Positions 20,020 through 31,610 are shown, counted from the first letter of the stretch. The stretch is DNA of 64,000 nucleotides from Heterohyrax brucei (GCA_028571685.1 CM053141.1:77361833-77425832); one strand, 5' to 3'. Made by a program: numbers and translations. Notes: generated by a model not told the origin, from the letters alone.

Positions 20020-22664
20020 TTTTCATGCTTTTTTAAAATGCTTTAGGTGAGAGCTTACAATGCCAATTAATTTATTGTTAAAATTTATACACAAATCATT
20101 TTGTGACATTAGTTGCAGTCCCCTCATGTGTCAGCAACTCCTCTTTTGCTTTTCCACCCTGGGTTACCTGCGTCCATTTGTTAAACTTTCTTGTCCCTTT
20201 CTGCCCTCTTGCTGTTGCCTTTGGGCCGCAGTTGCCCATTAGGTCTCATGTAGTTGATTGAACTAAGTAGCAGATTCCTCAAGATTGCTATTGTTTGTCT
20301 TATAGGCCTTTCTAATCTTTGGCTGAAAGGGGGACTTTGGGAGTGGCCTCAGTTCTGAGTTAGCAGGTTGTCTGGGAACTACGGTCTTGGCAGTTCCTTT
20401 AATCTATGTCAGAACAGTAATTCTGGTCTTTTTCTTTTGTGAATTTGAATGTTGTTATACATTTTTCTCTGGCTCCATCCAGGATCCACTGTTGTGATCC
20501 CTTTCAGAGCAGTTGGTGGTGGTTATGTGGCGTCATCTACTTCTCCTTGTCTCAGGCTGTGGGAGACCGTGGTTCACGTGGTTCATTAGTCTATTGGACT
20601 AGTATGTTCCCTGTGTCTTTGGTTTTCTTTATTCTCCTTTGCTCTGAACATGCTAAGACCAATAGATGTATCCTAGATGGTCACTGGCGAGCTTTTAAGA
20701 TCCTAGATGCTATTCACCAAAGTAGGATGTAGAACATTTTCTTTTTTTATTATGATTGAATGAAAATGTACATTCCGATATAAATTTACATGGCCACCTA
20801 CACGCAGCTTCCACTGCTCTCCCTGCCCAGTGACAGCACAGTATTCCTCTCTGCTCCATACATGTCTCATCCTCCCAGCAGTCTCCTTTCCCTGCCTTTA
20901 CACCCACTCCCCTTACTCCAGCCAGAGGTCAGCAGGATGATATCCTATAGATGCATAGAACCATAAAGTGCATCCAATATATGGTCACTCTGCGTCACCA
21001 AGTCCAATCCATTCATGTCCAAAGAATGGACCTTCATTATGATTTATAGGCAAGGGCAGCATTAGAACCAGGGACCATGCTCCCAGGGGAACCCCGAAAC
21101 CGCTGGAGCATCAATTGTGGTCTTTTAGTGGAGATCTCAGGGTACACGCCTTTTTATTCTTGTGTTGCCAGTGAAACTCAACTTAGTGAGCTCCATCGCA
21201 GCTATCACTGGTGGTGGCCGGGCACCATCCAGTTCTTTTGGTCCCAAGTCTATGTAGGCACACACTCATGTGGGTATCTCTGTCTTCCGGGTTCTCTTTC
21301 CTCCATGTCGTTTTGGTCCTCAGTGAGCATCCTTTCCTGCTGAGCTGGGACCATTTGCTGCGCCCTCAGATGGCAGCTTGGTAGCTTTTACGACCCTACA
21401 CGCCATTCATCAATGTGGGGTGCCGAGGGCCCTCTTAGCAAAATGCTAGTTGTGCCAATTGGCCTTGATTTTGCCTAAGAGCATGGTCTCCTGCCCCCTG
21501 CCCCAGCTGTCCTTGCAATATTGCAATATTGGGTTAAGATGGAATGAGTATTCAAGTTATGTTGAAGTCCACTTAATATTGTTCTTGTTTCTAATGTTTG
21601 CTGACACTGATTTCAACCAACCAGATTTCTACCAACTATCTAATCTAAACCCCCCCTTCCCTCACCCTCCCTCCCACCCCTCCCTTGCAGCCATCAAAGA
21701 GTCTTTTCTCCTATACGTAACTCTGTTTTTGAGATCTTATCATAGGGGTCTCATACAATATTTGTCCTTTTGTGGCTGACCACTTTCACTCAACATAATG
21801 TCTTCCAGTTGAAACCAGGTTATGAGATGTTTCCGGAAATCATCGTTATTCTTTATCATTGCGTAGTGCTCCTTTGAGTACATATATCATAGTTTACCTA
21901 TTCATTTCTCTGTTGTTGGGCATCTGGGTGGATTCCATCGTTTTGCTATCGTGGACTGTGCTGCGATAAACATTCTTGTGCATGTGTCCATTGGTGTGAA
22001 AGGCCTTGATTCTGTAGGATATATTCCAAATAGTGGAATTACTGGGTCAAATGGTATATCTATATCCATTTTTTTAAGGAAGCACCAGATTGCTTTCCAA
22101 AGAGGCTGGACCATTTTGCAACCCCACCAACAGTGTAGGAGGGTTCCACTTTCTCCACAGCCTCTCCAGCATTTGTTGTTTTGTGTTTTTTTGGTTGATG
22201 GCCAGCCTTGTTGAAGTGAGATGGTATCTCATTGTAGTTTTGATTTGAATTTCTTTAATAACTAAAGATCGTGAACATGTCTGCATGTGTTTTTTGGCTG
22301 CCTGGATCTCCTCTTTAGAGAAATGTCTGTCCATCTCCTTTGCCCATTGCTTAATTGGATGACTTATCTTCTTATTGATATTTCGTAGTACTTTATAGAT
22401 TATGGAGATCAGGCGTCGTTCCGACGTACAGTTTCTAAATATTTTTTCCCATTCTGTAGGTGGCCTTTTAATTCTATTAATAAAGTCTTTGGATGAGCAA
22501 AAGTGTTTGATTCTTAATAGTTCCCATTTATCTACTTTCTCTTCTGTTGACTGAGGTTTGTTTGACAGATTTTGAAGTCTGTCTATATTGTGTATTAAAA
22601 CTTCCATTGTTGTTCCTACCTTTTCTTGGATGAACTTTATCATTTTAGATTTGATATTTAGGTC
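20020..22664 (-). mobile_element. Composite 5'-truncated L1 with two 3'UTRs
   Basis: One 15-bp duplication encloses, in element order, the ORF2 C-terminal region (22664-21737), a 3'UTR of the same type as the L1 at 2.4-9.6 kb (21736-20737), that 3'UTR's T-rich (A-tail) remnant (about 20748-20733), and an older-type L1 3'UTR (20732-20024) ending in a second A-rich tail. The older segment matches 40034-40735, including CTAAGACCAATAGATGTATC and AGGATGTAGAACATT. The simplest reading is one L1 insertion whose transcript ran into a downstream older L1 3'UTR. Confidence 0.8.
21737..22664 (-). pseudogene. L1 ORF2 C-terminal remnant
   Basis: This is homologous to the last quarter of ORF2 in the full-length L1. 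Recognisable segments include [20 protein letters not shown] and [21 protein letters not shown] frameshift around 22100-22190 breaks the frame just after the zinc-knuckle region. The reverse transcriptase and endonuclease are missing because of 5' truncation. Confidence 0.85.
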
Positions 22665-22679
22665 TTTTCCTGTATTTTT
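22665..22679. repeat. Target-site duplication, 5' side of composite L1
   Basis: This is a perfect copy of 20005-20019. The RTE sequence resumes here without loss. Confidence 0.85.
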
Positions 22680-23085
22680 AATAACTAGCTTTCTTCATGT
22701 ACTATGTCCCTGATGTCATACCACTCATCTAGTCTCAGTACCTAGTGTTGAATGTGACAAATCCATCCGTGAAATTGTTTCCAAATTCAGATGAGACATA
22801 GCTAAGGTTATCTTTTGACTCTCTCAGACTTGTCTCAACTTAAACTTGCATTTGAGCAATTGATGGTCTGTTCTACAGATCCTGGCTTTGAGTTTTTTCT
22901 GATGGATAGCTGATATTGAACTTTTCAATCATCAGTTTCCAAAGATGTAGTCAATTTGATTCCTATGTTTTCTGCCTGGTGAGTCTCACTGTACAGTCAC
23001 TGTCTAGGTTACTGGAAAAAAAGTGTTTGCAATGAGTAAGTCATTGGTCCTACAAAATTTTATCATGTGATCTTACAGCAGTACA
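22665..23085 (-). mobile_element. RTE/BovB LINE, part 2 (minus strand)
   Basis: This is the upstream part of the RTE that begins at 19606. On this strand it shows GAGCAATTGATGGTCTGTTC, AGATGTAGTCAATTTGATTC and GTTTGCAATGAGTAAGTCAT, which belong to the end of the RTE endonuclease region. It is a relic with no useful open frame. Confidence 0.83.
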
Positions 23086-23099
23086 CAGGCCACAACAGT

Positions 23100-23395
23100 G
23101 TGACAAATTGACTGACATGTGATGGTTCTGAGATATAAAAGAGATTAAACTAGTGAGCAAAGATGAGAGAAGACACATTCCAAGTCACTTGAAGGTCACC
23201 CAGGAGCAGAAGCACAGGGGGGACAAAAACCTCTCTGCAGAGCTAACAGAGAGAGAAAGCTTGCCCCTAGAGCTGGCACTCTGAATTCAAACTTCTATCC
23301 TCCTAAACTATGTGAAAATAAATTTGTTTGTTAAAGCCCCTTACCCGTTTTTTTTTTTTTTTGTTTTTCTGTTATGGTGTCATTAGATAATTGAG
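23100..23395 (+). mobile_element. MaLR-type LTR, 5'-truncated
   Basis: The sequence CAGAGCTAACAGAGAGAGAA, CTTCTATCCTCCTAAACTAT, AATAAATTTGTTTGTTAAAG and ATGGTGTCATTAGATAATTG is the 3' part of the LTR family seen at 25250-25761. A poly-T run at 23350-23362 interrupts the end. Confidence 0.65.
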
Positions 23396-23521
23396 ACAAT
23401 GAGTTGGAATTGACTCAGAGGCAACAGATTTTCAGGTTTAGTCTTTATGTGATCCAATTGCCAGCTCTTTTCTCCCCCAGAGCCACTGCTGAGTTTGAAC
23501 CGTTTGTGTCACCAGGGCTCT
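23396..23521. mobile_element. AfroSINE fragments
   Basis: A plus-strand tail piece (ATGAGTTGGAATTGACTCAG) is followed by a minus-strand head piece (GAGTTTGAACCGTTTGTGTC..CACCAGGGCTC). They look like debris of two SINEs. Confidence 0.45.
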
Positions 23522-24304
23522 TTTGTGGAGACAGAGACCGTGTTATTAGCACACTCCCTGTGCCAGGCACTGTACTTGGCACCCAGGTGGGGCTCAGTGA
23601 GTCCTACACTGAATGGGTCAGTCTCACCCAAGCCTATTCCTAGTTCACCAATGCTAAGAAAAATGAAACATGGGAAGACAGGCAATTAGCAGGGCAAAGA
23701 GGGTCTTTTCAATTTTTCTTATAACAGTTGGGCCCAAATGTCAATTTTTGCACACATCAGAATATGATTCTTTGAATATTGAAATCCTTCCAGATGCACA
23801 GACATGTTTTATGGCCACTCACAGGACAGAAGTTAGATAAGGGAGGGCCACCACACCCAGAAAACGTCTGAAACCAGAAACTTCTGTGAAACTGGCTAAA
23901 AGTCAAAAGTCAGCATTTTCACCTCTTTTCCCACATGGCAGAAAGCGTTTCACACCACTTTCCATAATTTCAATAAATCTGGTAAATGATATGCATGCTC
24001 TGTGTGCCAAGAGACATATAATCTGTGTATCAAAATAGATGTCGAGGTTGGTTTGTGACAAGAACCAGATTTCAGAAACTGAAGAAAGTGAAGCTGGCCT
24101 GACTTTGGTTTAACAAATGAGTGAGTGCTAACCAGGATTACTTTCCATTTATTTTCTTTTTGCTTAATATTTTAAAATAATATTTCTTCTACATTTACTT
24201 ATTCTCTTAAAAATATAAATTCTTAACCATCTCGATAATTTCTTCTTATTAACATTCCCTTCTTCACCTCCAGCCAGCTAATGCTACAGAGTACTGGGAC
24301 TCAG
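23522..24304. other. Unassigned non-coding sequence
   Basis: No gene or recognised repeat is seen. The stretch is AT-rich towards 24150-24240. Confidence 0.5.
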
Positions 24305-24716
24305 GAATTCAGTCGTCTGTTCACTAAATACTGATTGAGCTCCAGCTATACGCCAGGAATTGTTTTAAGGCACCAAGTATACTGTAGCGAATGAAAGTCA
24401 AGTGACTGCTCACATGGAAAGGCTGACAGCAAACAAATGAACAAACTCATATGCAGTATGTCAACTGGTGGTAAATAACATGAAGAAAAGTAAAGCAGGG
24501 AAGGATGGATAGGGAGTAACTGAAGTGTCAAAGATTTCAGTGACAGGATGTCATTTTTATCAGTGATTATAAGGAAACAAGGGAGCAAGTTGTGCAAGTG
24601 TCTGAGTGAAGAGCAAATGCAAAGGGCCCTGGGTCACACACTTGCTTTGTTTAAGGACTAGCAGGGAAGCCAGTGATTCCAGAGCAGAGTGAAAGACAGG
24701 AAAGTAGTAGGAAATA
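24305..24716 (-). repeat. L2 LINE 3' end (minus strand)
   Basis: The order CACTAAATACTGATTGAGCT, ACGCCAGGAATTGTTTTAAG, AGTAAAGCAGGGAAGGATGG and GCAAATGCAAAGGGCCCTGG is that of the reverse complement of L2. It is old and diverged. Confidence 0.72.
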
Positions 24717-24717
24717 G

Positions 24718-24925
24718 GCGACCCTGAGCGGTGTGTATGGTAAAAACGCCTGGGTGCCTACTGAAAGGTTGGAGGTTTGAGTCCACACACAAGTGCCTTG
24801 GGAAAAAAGCCCTGACAACCTACTTCCAGAAAATCAGCCACTGAAAACCCTACAGAGCACAGTTCTACTCTGACACACATGGGGTCTCCACGAGTTGGAA
24901 ATGACTTGACGGCAACTGGTTGTAA
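24718..24925 (+). mobile_element. AfroSINE, long form
   Basis: The head (AAAGGTTGGAGGTTTGAGTC) strongly resembles a tRNA-Asn T-arm region. The long middle (CAGAAAATCAGCCACTGAAA) and tail (CGAGTTGGAAATGACTTGAC) are well kept. Confidence 0.88.
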
Positions 24926-25249
24926 TAGAAAATTAGGTGAATGAATGAGGTAGTGGTTTTTCTTAAGTTTCCAAGTTTATTCTGGTTCCCATTGGAGAAT
25001 TAACTGAACTCAGAGGCTTGGAAGAGAGACTGAGAGGGCGGAGGTGGGCAAGAAGTCTTCTGTGAGGGTCCCACCTAATGATGACAATGACCGGGACAGT
25101 TTTGAAGATTATAGAGTCTGTTGATGGATGCGATGTTGAGCGTGAAGTGAGTTAAGACAATCTTACACTTTTTTTGAACTTTGGTTGCAACTACGGACTT
25201 TATAAACAACGGATTTACTACAACAAGCAAAGGTGGGTCACCCCTCGGC

Positions 25250-25761
25250 TGTTGTGGATTGAATTGTGTCCCCTCAAAATTGTGTGTATCAACTTGGTTA
25301 GGAATGATTCACAGTATCGTGTGATTGTCCACCATTCTGTCATTTGGTGTGATTTTTCCCACGGGTTATATAGATCTTACCTCTATGATGTTAATGAGGT
25401 AAGATTAGAGGTGATTATGTAAGTGAGGCAGGACTCAATCTACAAGACTAGATTTTTAAACCGGTCTCTTTTGAGCTATAGAAGAAGAGAGCAAAGAGAG
25501 AATAGGCTCACCACCAAGAAACAAGATCTAGGAGAAAAACATATCCTTTGGACCCATGGTCCCTGCTCTGAGAAACTCCCAAACCAGGGAAGATGGATAA
25601 TGAGGACCTTTCCACCGAGCCAACAGGAAAAGGAAACCTTCCACTAGAGATGGCGCCCTGATTTTGAACTTCTAGCCTCCCAGACTGTGAGAGAATACAT
25701 TTTTGTTTGTTTAAATATCACTGAGGTATTTCTATTATAGCAGCACTGGATAACCAAGACA
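25250..25761 (+). mobile_element. MaLR-type LTR (solo)
   Basis: This copy of about 510 bp runs from TGTTGTGGATTGAATTGTGT to GGATAACCAAGACA. It shares the GAGGACCTTTCC..AGCCAACAGG middle and the TATTTCTATTATAGCAGCAC end with the other family members. Confidence 0.78.
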
Positions 25762-26628
25762 GCAGCTGACAATTCATTTTGCATCCTAGTTTTACAAGCA
25801 TATCTCAATATAACAGCAGGGTGCTTGGTGCCTGGGGTATGAGTTCTATCGGTGCTAATCTCTTAACACAGCTTGTTCTGAAGCTTCCCTAGGAGATGTG
25901 CTGCTTTTAAGTTTCTATTAAGTAATTATTAGGAGTTAAAACAGTTGACTGTTCTCTGAAAATGGTTAGCTTTTAAAGGGTCAGACTGTACCGGGAACCA
26001 TCCCATTGTAATACTGTCCATATACCAAAATGAAGAAACGGGGAAAAAGGTGTTCAGGTAAATTTACAAAACTGTCCAACTGTTAACTGTGCTAACCAGG
26101 CAAGCTAAGCAGTGTGGAGAAGCTGCTTTTGTTTATTTAGGGAACAGTGCTATTTTTTAATATGTAAAGGGGGGGGGAGGCAAAAGAAAGAAGAGGTGTT
26201 CGCTTGTGTACACCACAAAGAAGCATCTTTGTGGATGCTTGTCTACACCTGAAAGGAGTCTGAAACTTACAGACTTGTCCATTTTAACTCAGTGGGTCTT
26301 ATATAATTAACTGTGCAGACTAGACCAAAATTGGTTGTTTTAGATCTCCTGGACTTTTGCTCAGGACAGTTGCACACACCCTTTCTCTTGTGGTGATTAT
26401 CTGACGTTCTAAGAGCAGATGTAGGCCATGGGAATGTAGAAAGAAGGTAAGAAACTCCTGGAGACCAGATAGCCTTTCCTCACTACTACTGACCTCTGCT
26501 GTTGAGGAGTTGAGAACAAGGGTGTATAAGGTCTCTAACTGTGGTGGTTTCTAATTATCCTCACTAGCTGAAGAGGACATTCAGAGGTCTCAGGTGCTAG
26601 GCTTTTCTTCTCTTCCCAAGAGAAGAGG
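25762..26628. other. Unassigned non-coding sequence
   Basis: No gene is supported. There is a short G-run at 26168-26177. An AATAAA on the minus strand (about 26135) lies downstream of the open frame at 26629-27060. Confidence 0.4.
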
Positions 26629-27060
26629 TCAGAACAACACAGGTGGTGTCACAGAGGCAACCTGTCCCATAGGGAGCTTATTATTTTGGCCACAAACACC
26701 TTCCCTTTGATCCATTTCATGCTTTCTCTTAGAACGTGGAGATGTGGAAATGGCTAGCTGGAGCTTTCCAGCTGCCGTGGGACAGCCTTGGGAGCTGGAC
26801 TGGAATATGGGAGTGGTGGTTCTCTGGGATGGATCACGTGCTGCTGACAATGATTTAGGGCTGGCTCCTTTTAAAATGTTCTGGAACCATGTTCGGCTAC
26901 TGTGGCTTGAAGGAGAGGTGATGGAGGTTGAGTAGCTGGAGGGAGTGAGACAGGAATGGTTGGAGACAGCTTCCAATGGACTCCCTACTAATGACTGTCC
27001 CTGGAGGTCTTCACAAGGCCACTTGTACTTCAGGGGTCTCGCTCTCACCTGAGAAGACAC
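26629..27060 (-). other. Unrecognised open frame of 143 codons outside repeats
   Basis: This is the longest open frame that does not fall in a recognised transposon. It has no ATG at its start (the first codon is GTG) and an in-frame TGA lies a few codons upstream. The junction near 27049 on the minus strand reads TTTGTGTCTTCTCAG/GTGAGAG, which resembles a splice acceptor and equally a donor. The product would be rich in Ser, Thr and Pro and has no domain I recognise. It could be part of an untranslated or lineage-specific exon, or chance. Confidence 0.15.
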
Positions 27061-27319
27061 AAAGGAGACTCAAGGCAATTGCATAACCCTTCTCCTGGTA
27101 TCTGAAGGGAAAGCTCTAAGGATATCTAATCTCTAGGTTTTGTGCTAGTCATATAGTCAGAGTGTCTGCCTTCTAGACAATTTCCAAGACTTCTGAAGCC
27201 ATACCCTTATTATTCAAATAAAATTGTTTAACATTCCCCCATCTAGGATATTATGGAAGTCCAGATTCACCCCATACCCCCTTCAAAGATAACATCTTTT
27301 TAGTATTATTATGGAGGTA
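27061..27319. other. Unassigned non-coding sequence
   Basis: No recognised feature lies between the open frame and the MLT1 element. Confidence 0.4.
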
Positions 27320-27769
27320 TGTTTAGGGTTGAATTGTGTCTTTCAAAAAGATGGTATTGAAGACCTAACCTTGGTACCTGTGCATGTGAGCTTGTCAGAA
27401 GTAGAGTCCTGGAAGATGTTAACCTGAGGTCATACTAGAGTAGGGTGGATATTAATCCAGTATCAGTGGTGTCCTTATAATAGAAGAGACATGGCCAGAC
27501 ACACAGGTGGAGCACTGCCATGTGATGAAGGAGGCAGAGTCTGGAGTGATTCATCTACAAGCCAAGGAATGCCAAGGATTGCCGAGAACACCAGAAGCTA
27601 GGAAGAAGCAGGCATCAAACTTCCCTTAGAGCCTTCAGAGAGACTGTGGCCCTGCCTGTACTTTGATTACAGACTTCTGGTCTCCAAAACTGTGAGATAA
27701 TAGATTTCTGCAGTCTTCAGTCACTTAGTTTGTGGTACTTTATTACGTCAGCCTGAGGAAATGAACACA
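27320..27769 (+). mobile_element. MLT1 LTR (ERVL-MaLR)
   Basis: The pan-mammalian MLT1 order is clear: GGGTTGAATTGTGTC, GTGTCCTTATAATAGAAGAG, AAACTGTGAGATAATAGATT and AGTTTGTGGTACTTTATTAC. It is a solo LTR older than the AfroSINEs. Confidence 0.85.
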
Positions 27770-28557
27770 AGAGTGCAGATGACCCATTTGGTCCTGAGAT
27801 GGTTTCTATCATGACCTGCTGCTCTTCTGTCTCTGGGCTCCTGGCCAATGTCCTCAGCTGCCATGCTCTTCTGTTACCCCTTCTGCCAACCTGAGACATT
27901 TCTCCTCCTCCTTCACCCTTCAAGACACCACTCCTGGAAGCTACTGTGAAAAGCAGACATGTACTGAAGTTTTATGGGGAATGAAGACAATTAAGCTGCA
28001 TTAAAAAAATGCCCAAGAAAAAGTAGAGTCAAACACTTAACAAGAGATCCCCTATGAACTACTCCATTTTTTTAGTTTAGATTCCCTGTCCTAAAGGCCT
28101 TGTCTCCTGAAAACCTTCTTCTCCATTCTACTTTGTCACCTGTTCTGGGCTCCACAACCTGCTTACTCAGGCTGCACCTGGAAATAGTGAAATTTATTTC
28201 AATTAAAAAAAATTTTTTTTCTTTTTTTTTTAAACTTCAATCTAGGTTACAGCCAAGGCGTTTCAGCGAGTGTTCACTGCCCACAACCACAAATGCTCAT
28301 TAAGCCGCAGTGGCTGTCGGATACAAACGCAGGTCTTGCCAGACACAGCGTGAGCTCTTAACCACTACCCTGCAAGGCTTTCTTACCTTTCCTCCCCTCT
28401 CAGTCTCAGTAGGAAAACGGTGAGATGAGAAAGGAATACTGGGCAAGGAAATTCCCTCTTCCCCCAACTCTCTCCTTCAGGAGACATCACCAGTGAGGAC
28501 CAGGTACTTAATCCCGAAAACGTATCCTGTGCCCATACACACTCATTAGGTCTCTGC
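27770..28557. other. Unassigned non-coding sequence
   Basis: No supported gene is seen. An AT-rich run lies at 28204-28232 (A and T homopolymers). Confidence 0.5.
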
Positions 28558-28890
28558 TAGGCCTTTTGGTTCAGTGGTAGAATTCTTGCCTTACATTCAG
28601 AAAACCTGGGTTCATTTCCCAGCCAATGCATCTCATGGGTAGCCGTCACCTGTCCATCAATCAAGGCTTGCGTGTTTCTGTGATGCTGAACAGATTTCAG
28701 TGAAACTTTCAAACTAGGGATGATCAACCAGTGCTTCTGATGATCAGTCAGTAAAATCCCTGTGGGTCATAACTGTCCAGTCCACAACCAAGCATAAGTG
28801 TGGCAAGTACCAGGTCCCGTTCTGTTCCTTCGTGTGTGAGGTTAACCGTGAATTCAAGGCTGACTTGATAGCAGCTAACAACAATGAGTG
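28558..28890 (+). mobile_element. tRNA-Gly-headed long SINE
   Basis: The first 70 bp (28561-28630) closely match tRNA-Gly, with box A TGGTTCAGTGG, AGAATTCTTGCCTT and box B GGGTTCATTTCC followed by CAGCCAATGCA. A body of about 240 bp follows (GCGTGTTTCTGTGATGCTGA, ACAGATTTCAGTGAAAC). The tail ends GATAGCAGCTAACAACAA, the RTE-like 3' end. It is a SINE and not a functional tRNA gene. Confidence 0.82.
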
Positions 28891-29647
28891 TGATCATTCT
28901 GCAAATTCAGACTGGGTCTCTCTCTGGTGTTTCCTGTATGAAATACTTAAAAGCCTAGACAAACTCCAGCTGAGCCTGTAAAGCTACAGTGCTCCGGCGG
29001 CTACTGGAGCTGTTAACAGAATCCTGCCACCTGATCCCATGGACTCTCTGTGCTCAGTTCCCGGTGCTCCACTCCGAGAAGCTTGTAAATATTTACCATA
29101 CACAGACTGAGCAAATGTTTACAATGAACCTTTGCACAGAACCCAGGAAATCTCCCTGATCCATAAAATTTTCCTAGCAAAATAAGCCCACCAAGTTCAA
29201 GATGTAACTAGACTACTCCCTGTGCACTGAATGACTCTTTTCAAACTCCAGGAGACCCAGTTTCAGCAGACAAATGTCCATGTTTGTGGTCTTTGTGAGG
29301 TTTTCACAGTAAGGACCCTTATTCAGATAAAGAACAAGAATCTTTCACGATTCCCATAAATCAGAAAACTGTACATGTCAAAGAGGGCTAGGTCACACCG
29401 GGGGCTCCTGTCTGGAGCTTAAGAAACAGAAAACAAGGCACACTGATGTAGTGAAAGAAGCAGGAGGGGAAGAATGTTATAAATTGTATTCTGAAAAATT
29501 TAGCTCAACAGTTCTAACAGGGCCAATATTTAGGCTACAACATTTGGCTGGATCTATTATACAATTCATCTTCCTGCAAACAGACACAAATGATTGGACC
29601 CAGAGCCAATTTAATTTTATAAAGTTAAATTAGTCAGTATTTATAAG
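28891..29647. other. Unassigned non-coding sequence
   Basis: No gene or repeat is recognised. The end (29641-29647) is the left duplication of the next SINE. Confidence 0.5.
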
Positions 29648-29789
29648 CGGAATCCCTGGTGGCGCAGTGGCTGAGTTCTATAGCTGTTAACCAAAAGGTT
29701 AGCAGTTGGAAACTCTGCGGGGCAGTTCTACTCTGTGCTACTTTCAGAGTCGGAACTGACTCGACAGCAGTGGGCTTTTGTTTGGTTTC
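29648..29789 (+). mobile_element. AfroSINE, short form with internal loss
   Basis: It starts CGGAATCCCTGGTGGCGCAG and ends GACAGCAGTGGGCTTTTG. TTATAAG is duplicated at 29641-29647 and 29790-29796. Part of the head-to-middle junction is missing (after GCAGTTGGAAAC). Confidence 0.87.
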
Positions 29790-29904
29790 TTATAAGTAGA
29801 AGAGTTTTCAAAAAGTCAAATTAAGGAGGATGCCATTACTTTTTCCACTAGTTGCCTTTCAGTCACTCTGGATTGCTGTTATTTGATTGCGATTTCTGAG
29901 TCAA

Positions 29905-30115
29905 ATAGTGTGCGTACCTGAATGGTGCAAATGATACATGGCTGTGAACCGAAAGAGTGATGGTTCAAGTCCACCCAGAGGCACCTCGGAAGAAAGGCTC
30001 TGTGATCTACTTCCAAAAACTTACCCATTGAAAACCCCATGGACTACACTTTTACTCTGACATACATGGGATCACTGTGAGTTTGAAATCAAACTGATAG
30101 CAACTGTTTTTGATA
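29905..30115 (+). mobile_element. AfroSINE, long form
   Basis: The head (GGTTCAAGTCCACCCAGAGG), middle (GTGATCTACTTCCAAAAACT) and tail (AAACTGATAGCAACTG) are in order. It is moderately diverged. Confidence 0.85.
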
Positions 30116-31461
30116 CGTGTAAGCATAGACAAGATCATTGAACTTTCCAGAGTCCTTGAGTCATTCTTTCCAGTAAAAGACTGGGAAGTTTAGGCTGGAC
30201 CAGGATGTATAAGTTGGAGGCCTGGCTCAGCTGTGCAAGTATAGCCCAGTGCTACCTAGGACTAGGTTTTAATTAGTGGCAAAGAAAGGAAGAGGACAGC
30301 TCTTTTCCCTGGATTTGTTTCCCATGTTTCCTTCTCCCAGTGGCACTAAATCTAAAGACAGAGATGCTAAGGAAACTACCTGACCCAACACTTGCTACTT
30401 TAAGTAGGTGCCAATTACCCAGAGACCCACTTCTTGGCCTCTCACTCCAGCTTTTCCAAAATTAACCATCGTTTATTCTCCCTGTTAAACTTCTTTGTCT
30501 TCCTCAAGCTAATATAGCTGAACCCAGGAGATAATGTCATATAACCACTGAGTGTCTCGTTGAAAGATCTACGAGATCTTTGTAAATGACCTCCTTTTAC
30601 AAAATGGAAGGCAAGAAGGATAGGATGCTAGCCTATGTCCATAAACAAGGGACTGGAGTTATGACTGGACCTCAGCTCTACAAACTCTGGCCTCACTCAC
30701 AGCTGCCCAAGGAGACACAGGCAAAGGTGAGGCATTAATTTGAGAAGGAGTGAGCTGGAGGTGGCAGGCTGAACCCATCACCCTGACATCAGACCTCTGA
30801 CCCTTCCTGTTTGCCATTCTGGGAAAGGAGGAAGCACTAACAGGCAACAAATTCCTCCTTCCTGCTCTTCCGTGTGTTCTCAGTTAAAGACCAGTGTTCA
30901 TTCTTTCCCAGACTCAAGCTGCTCCAAGAACAAGAGTTTCTAGAATGTTTCTCCCTCCTCATCTCTCCTCCTGGCTCCTGGCTGGATAGTCCTAGTGTTC
31001 TCCTAGTGTCTCATAACCAGAAATCACTTCGGTGTCTACCCAAATGCCTCTTTTTGAATCCTATCATCTAGAAGAATTAGTCAAAGTGTTTGCTAACTAT
31101 AGGGTTTAGGAATGAAATAAATGGTAACTTTTTTGACCACAGTATATTAAGTCCTCCTGTCACTGTCTTCCTCCCAGGAATCTTCTTTTGCTGCCACTGT
31201 AGTGTTGTCTGTGTACCACACCCCTGTCACAACTCAGAACCAGTATCCTCTCTCTCGCTCTCTGTTCAAGATCCCCACATGTTTGCCTCCACTGGACAGG
31301 GATTCAAGGAGGGGTTCTAGCCACACAGAATTGTGTGACAAATTTCCAGAGTGCAGGGTAAAGAGTCTGTATTGTTTAAGAGCATCTGTTTTATGTCCTA
31401 TTTGAATTCTAAAACACTGGCTGCTAACAGCAAATCTGTGAGCACTGAAAGCATCAAAATG
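30116..31461. other. Unassigned non-coding sequence
   Basis: No supported gene is seen. Overlapping short frames at 31090-31405 have no recognisable feature. Confidence 0.5.
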
Positions 31462-31610
31462 GGTTCTGGTCCTTAATTAACTACTAATTATCTGTGTGAC
31501 CTTCAGAAAGTTATAGACACCTTCAGCTGCACTTTTCTCATCTGTGTAATGGAATGGTAATAGTAGGATATATAGTGGCACTGATCAGGCCCCTTCTGTG
31601 TCTCTGCTAG
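31462..31610 (+). repeat. MIR SINE relic
   Basis: The core ACTAATTATCTGTGTGACCT..TTTTCTCATCTGTGTAATGG is the MIR conserved centre. It is ancient. Confidence 0.7.

Noticed and set aside
20020-20736. A separate older L1 insertion next to the younger L1
   Set aside because: The older 3'UTR has no target-site duplication of its own that I can see, and the shared 15-bp duplication encloses both parts.
28561-28630. A tRNA-Gly gene
   Set aside because: The match is only to the SINE head. The acceptor stem and anticodon arm are altered and a SINE body with an RTE tail follows directly.
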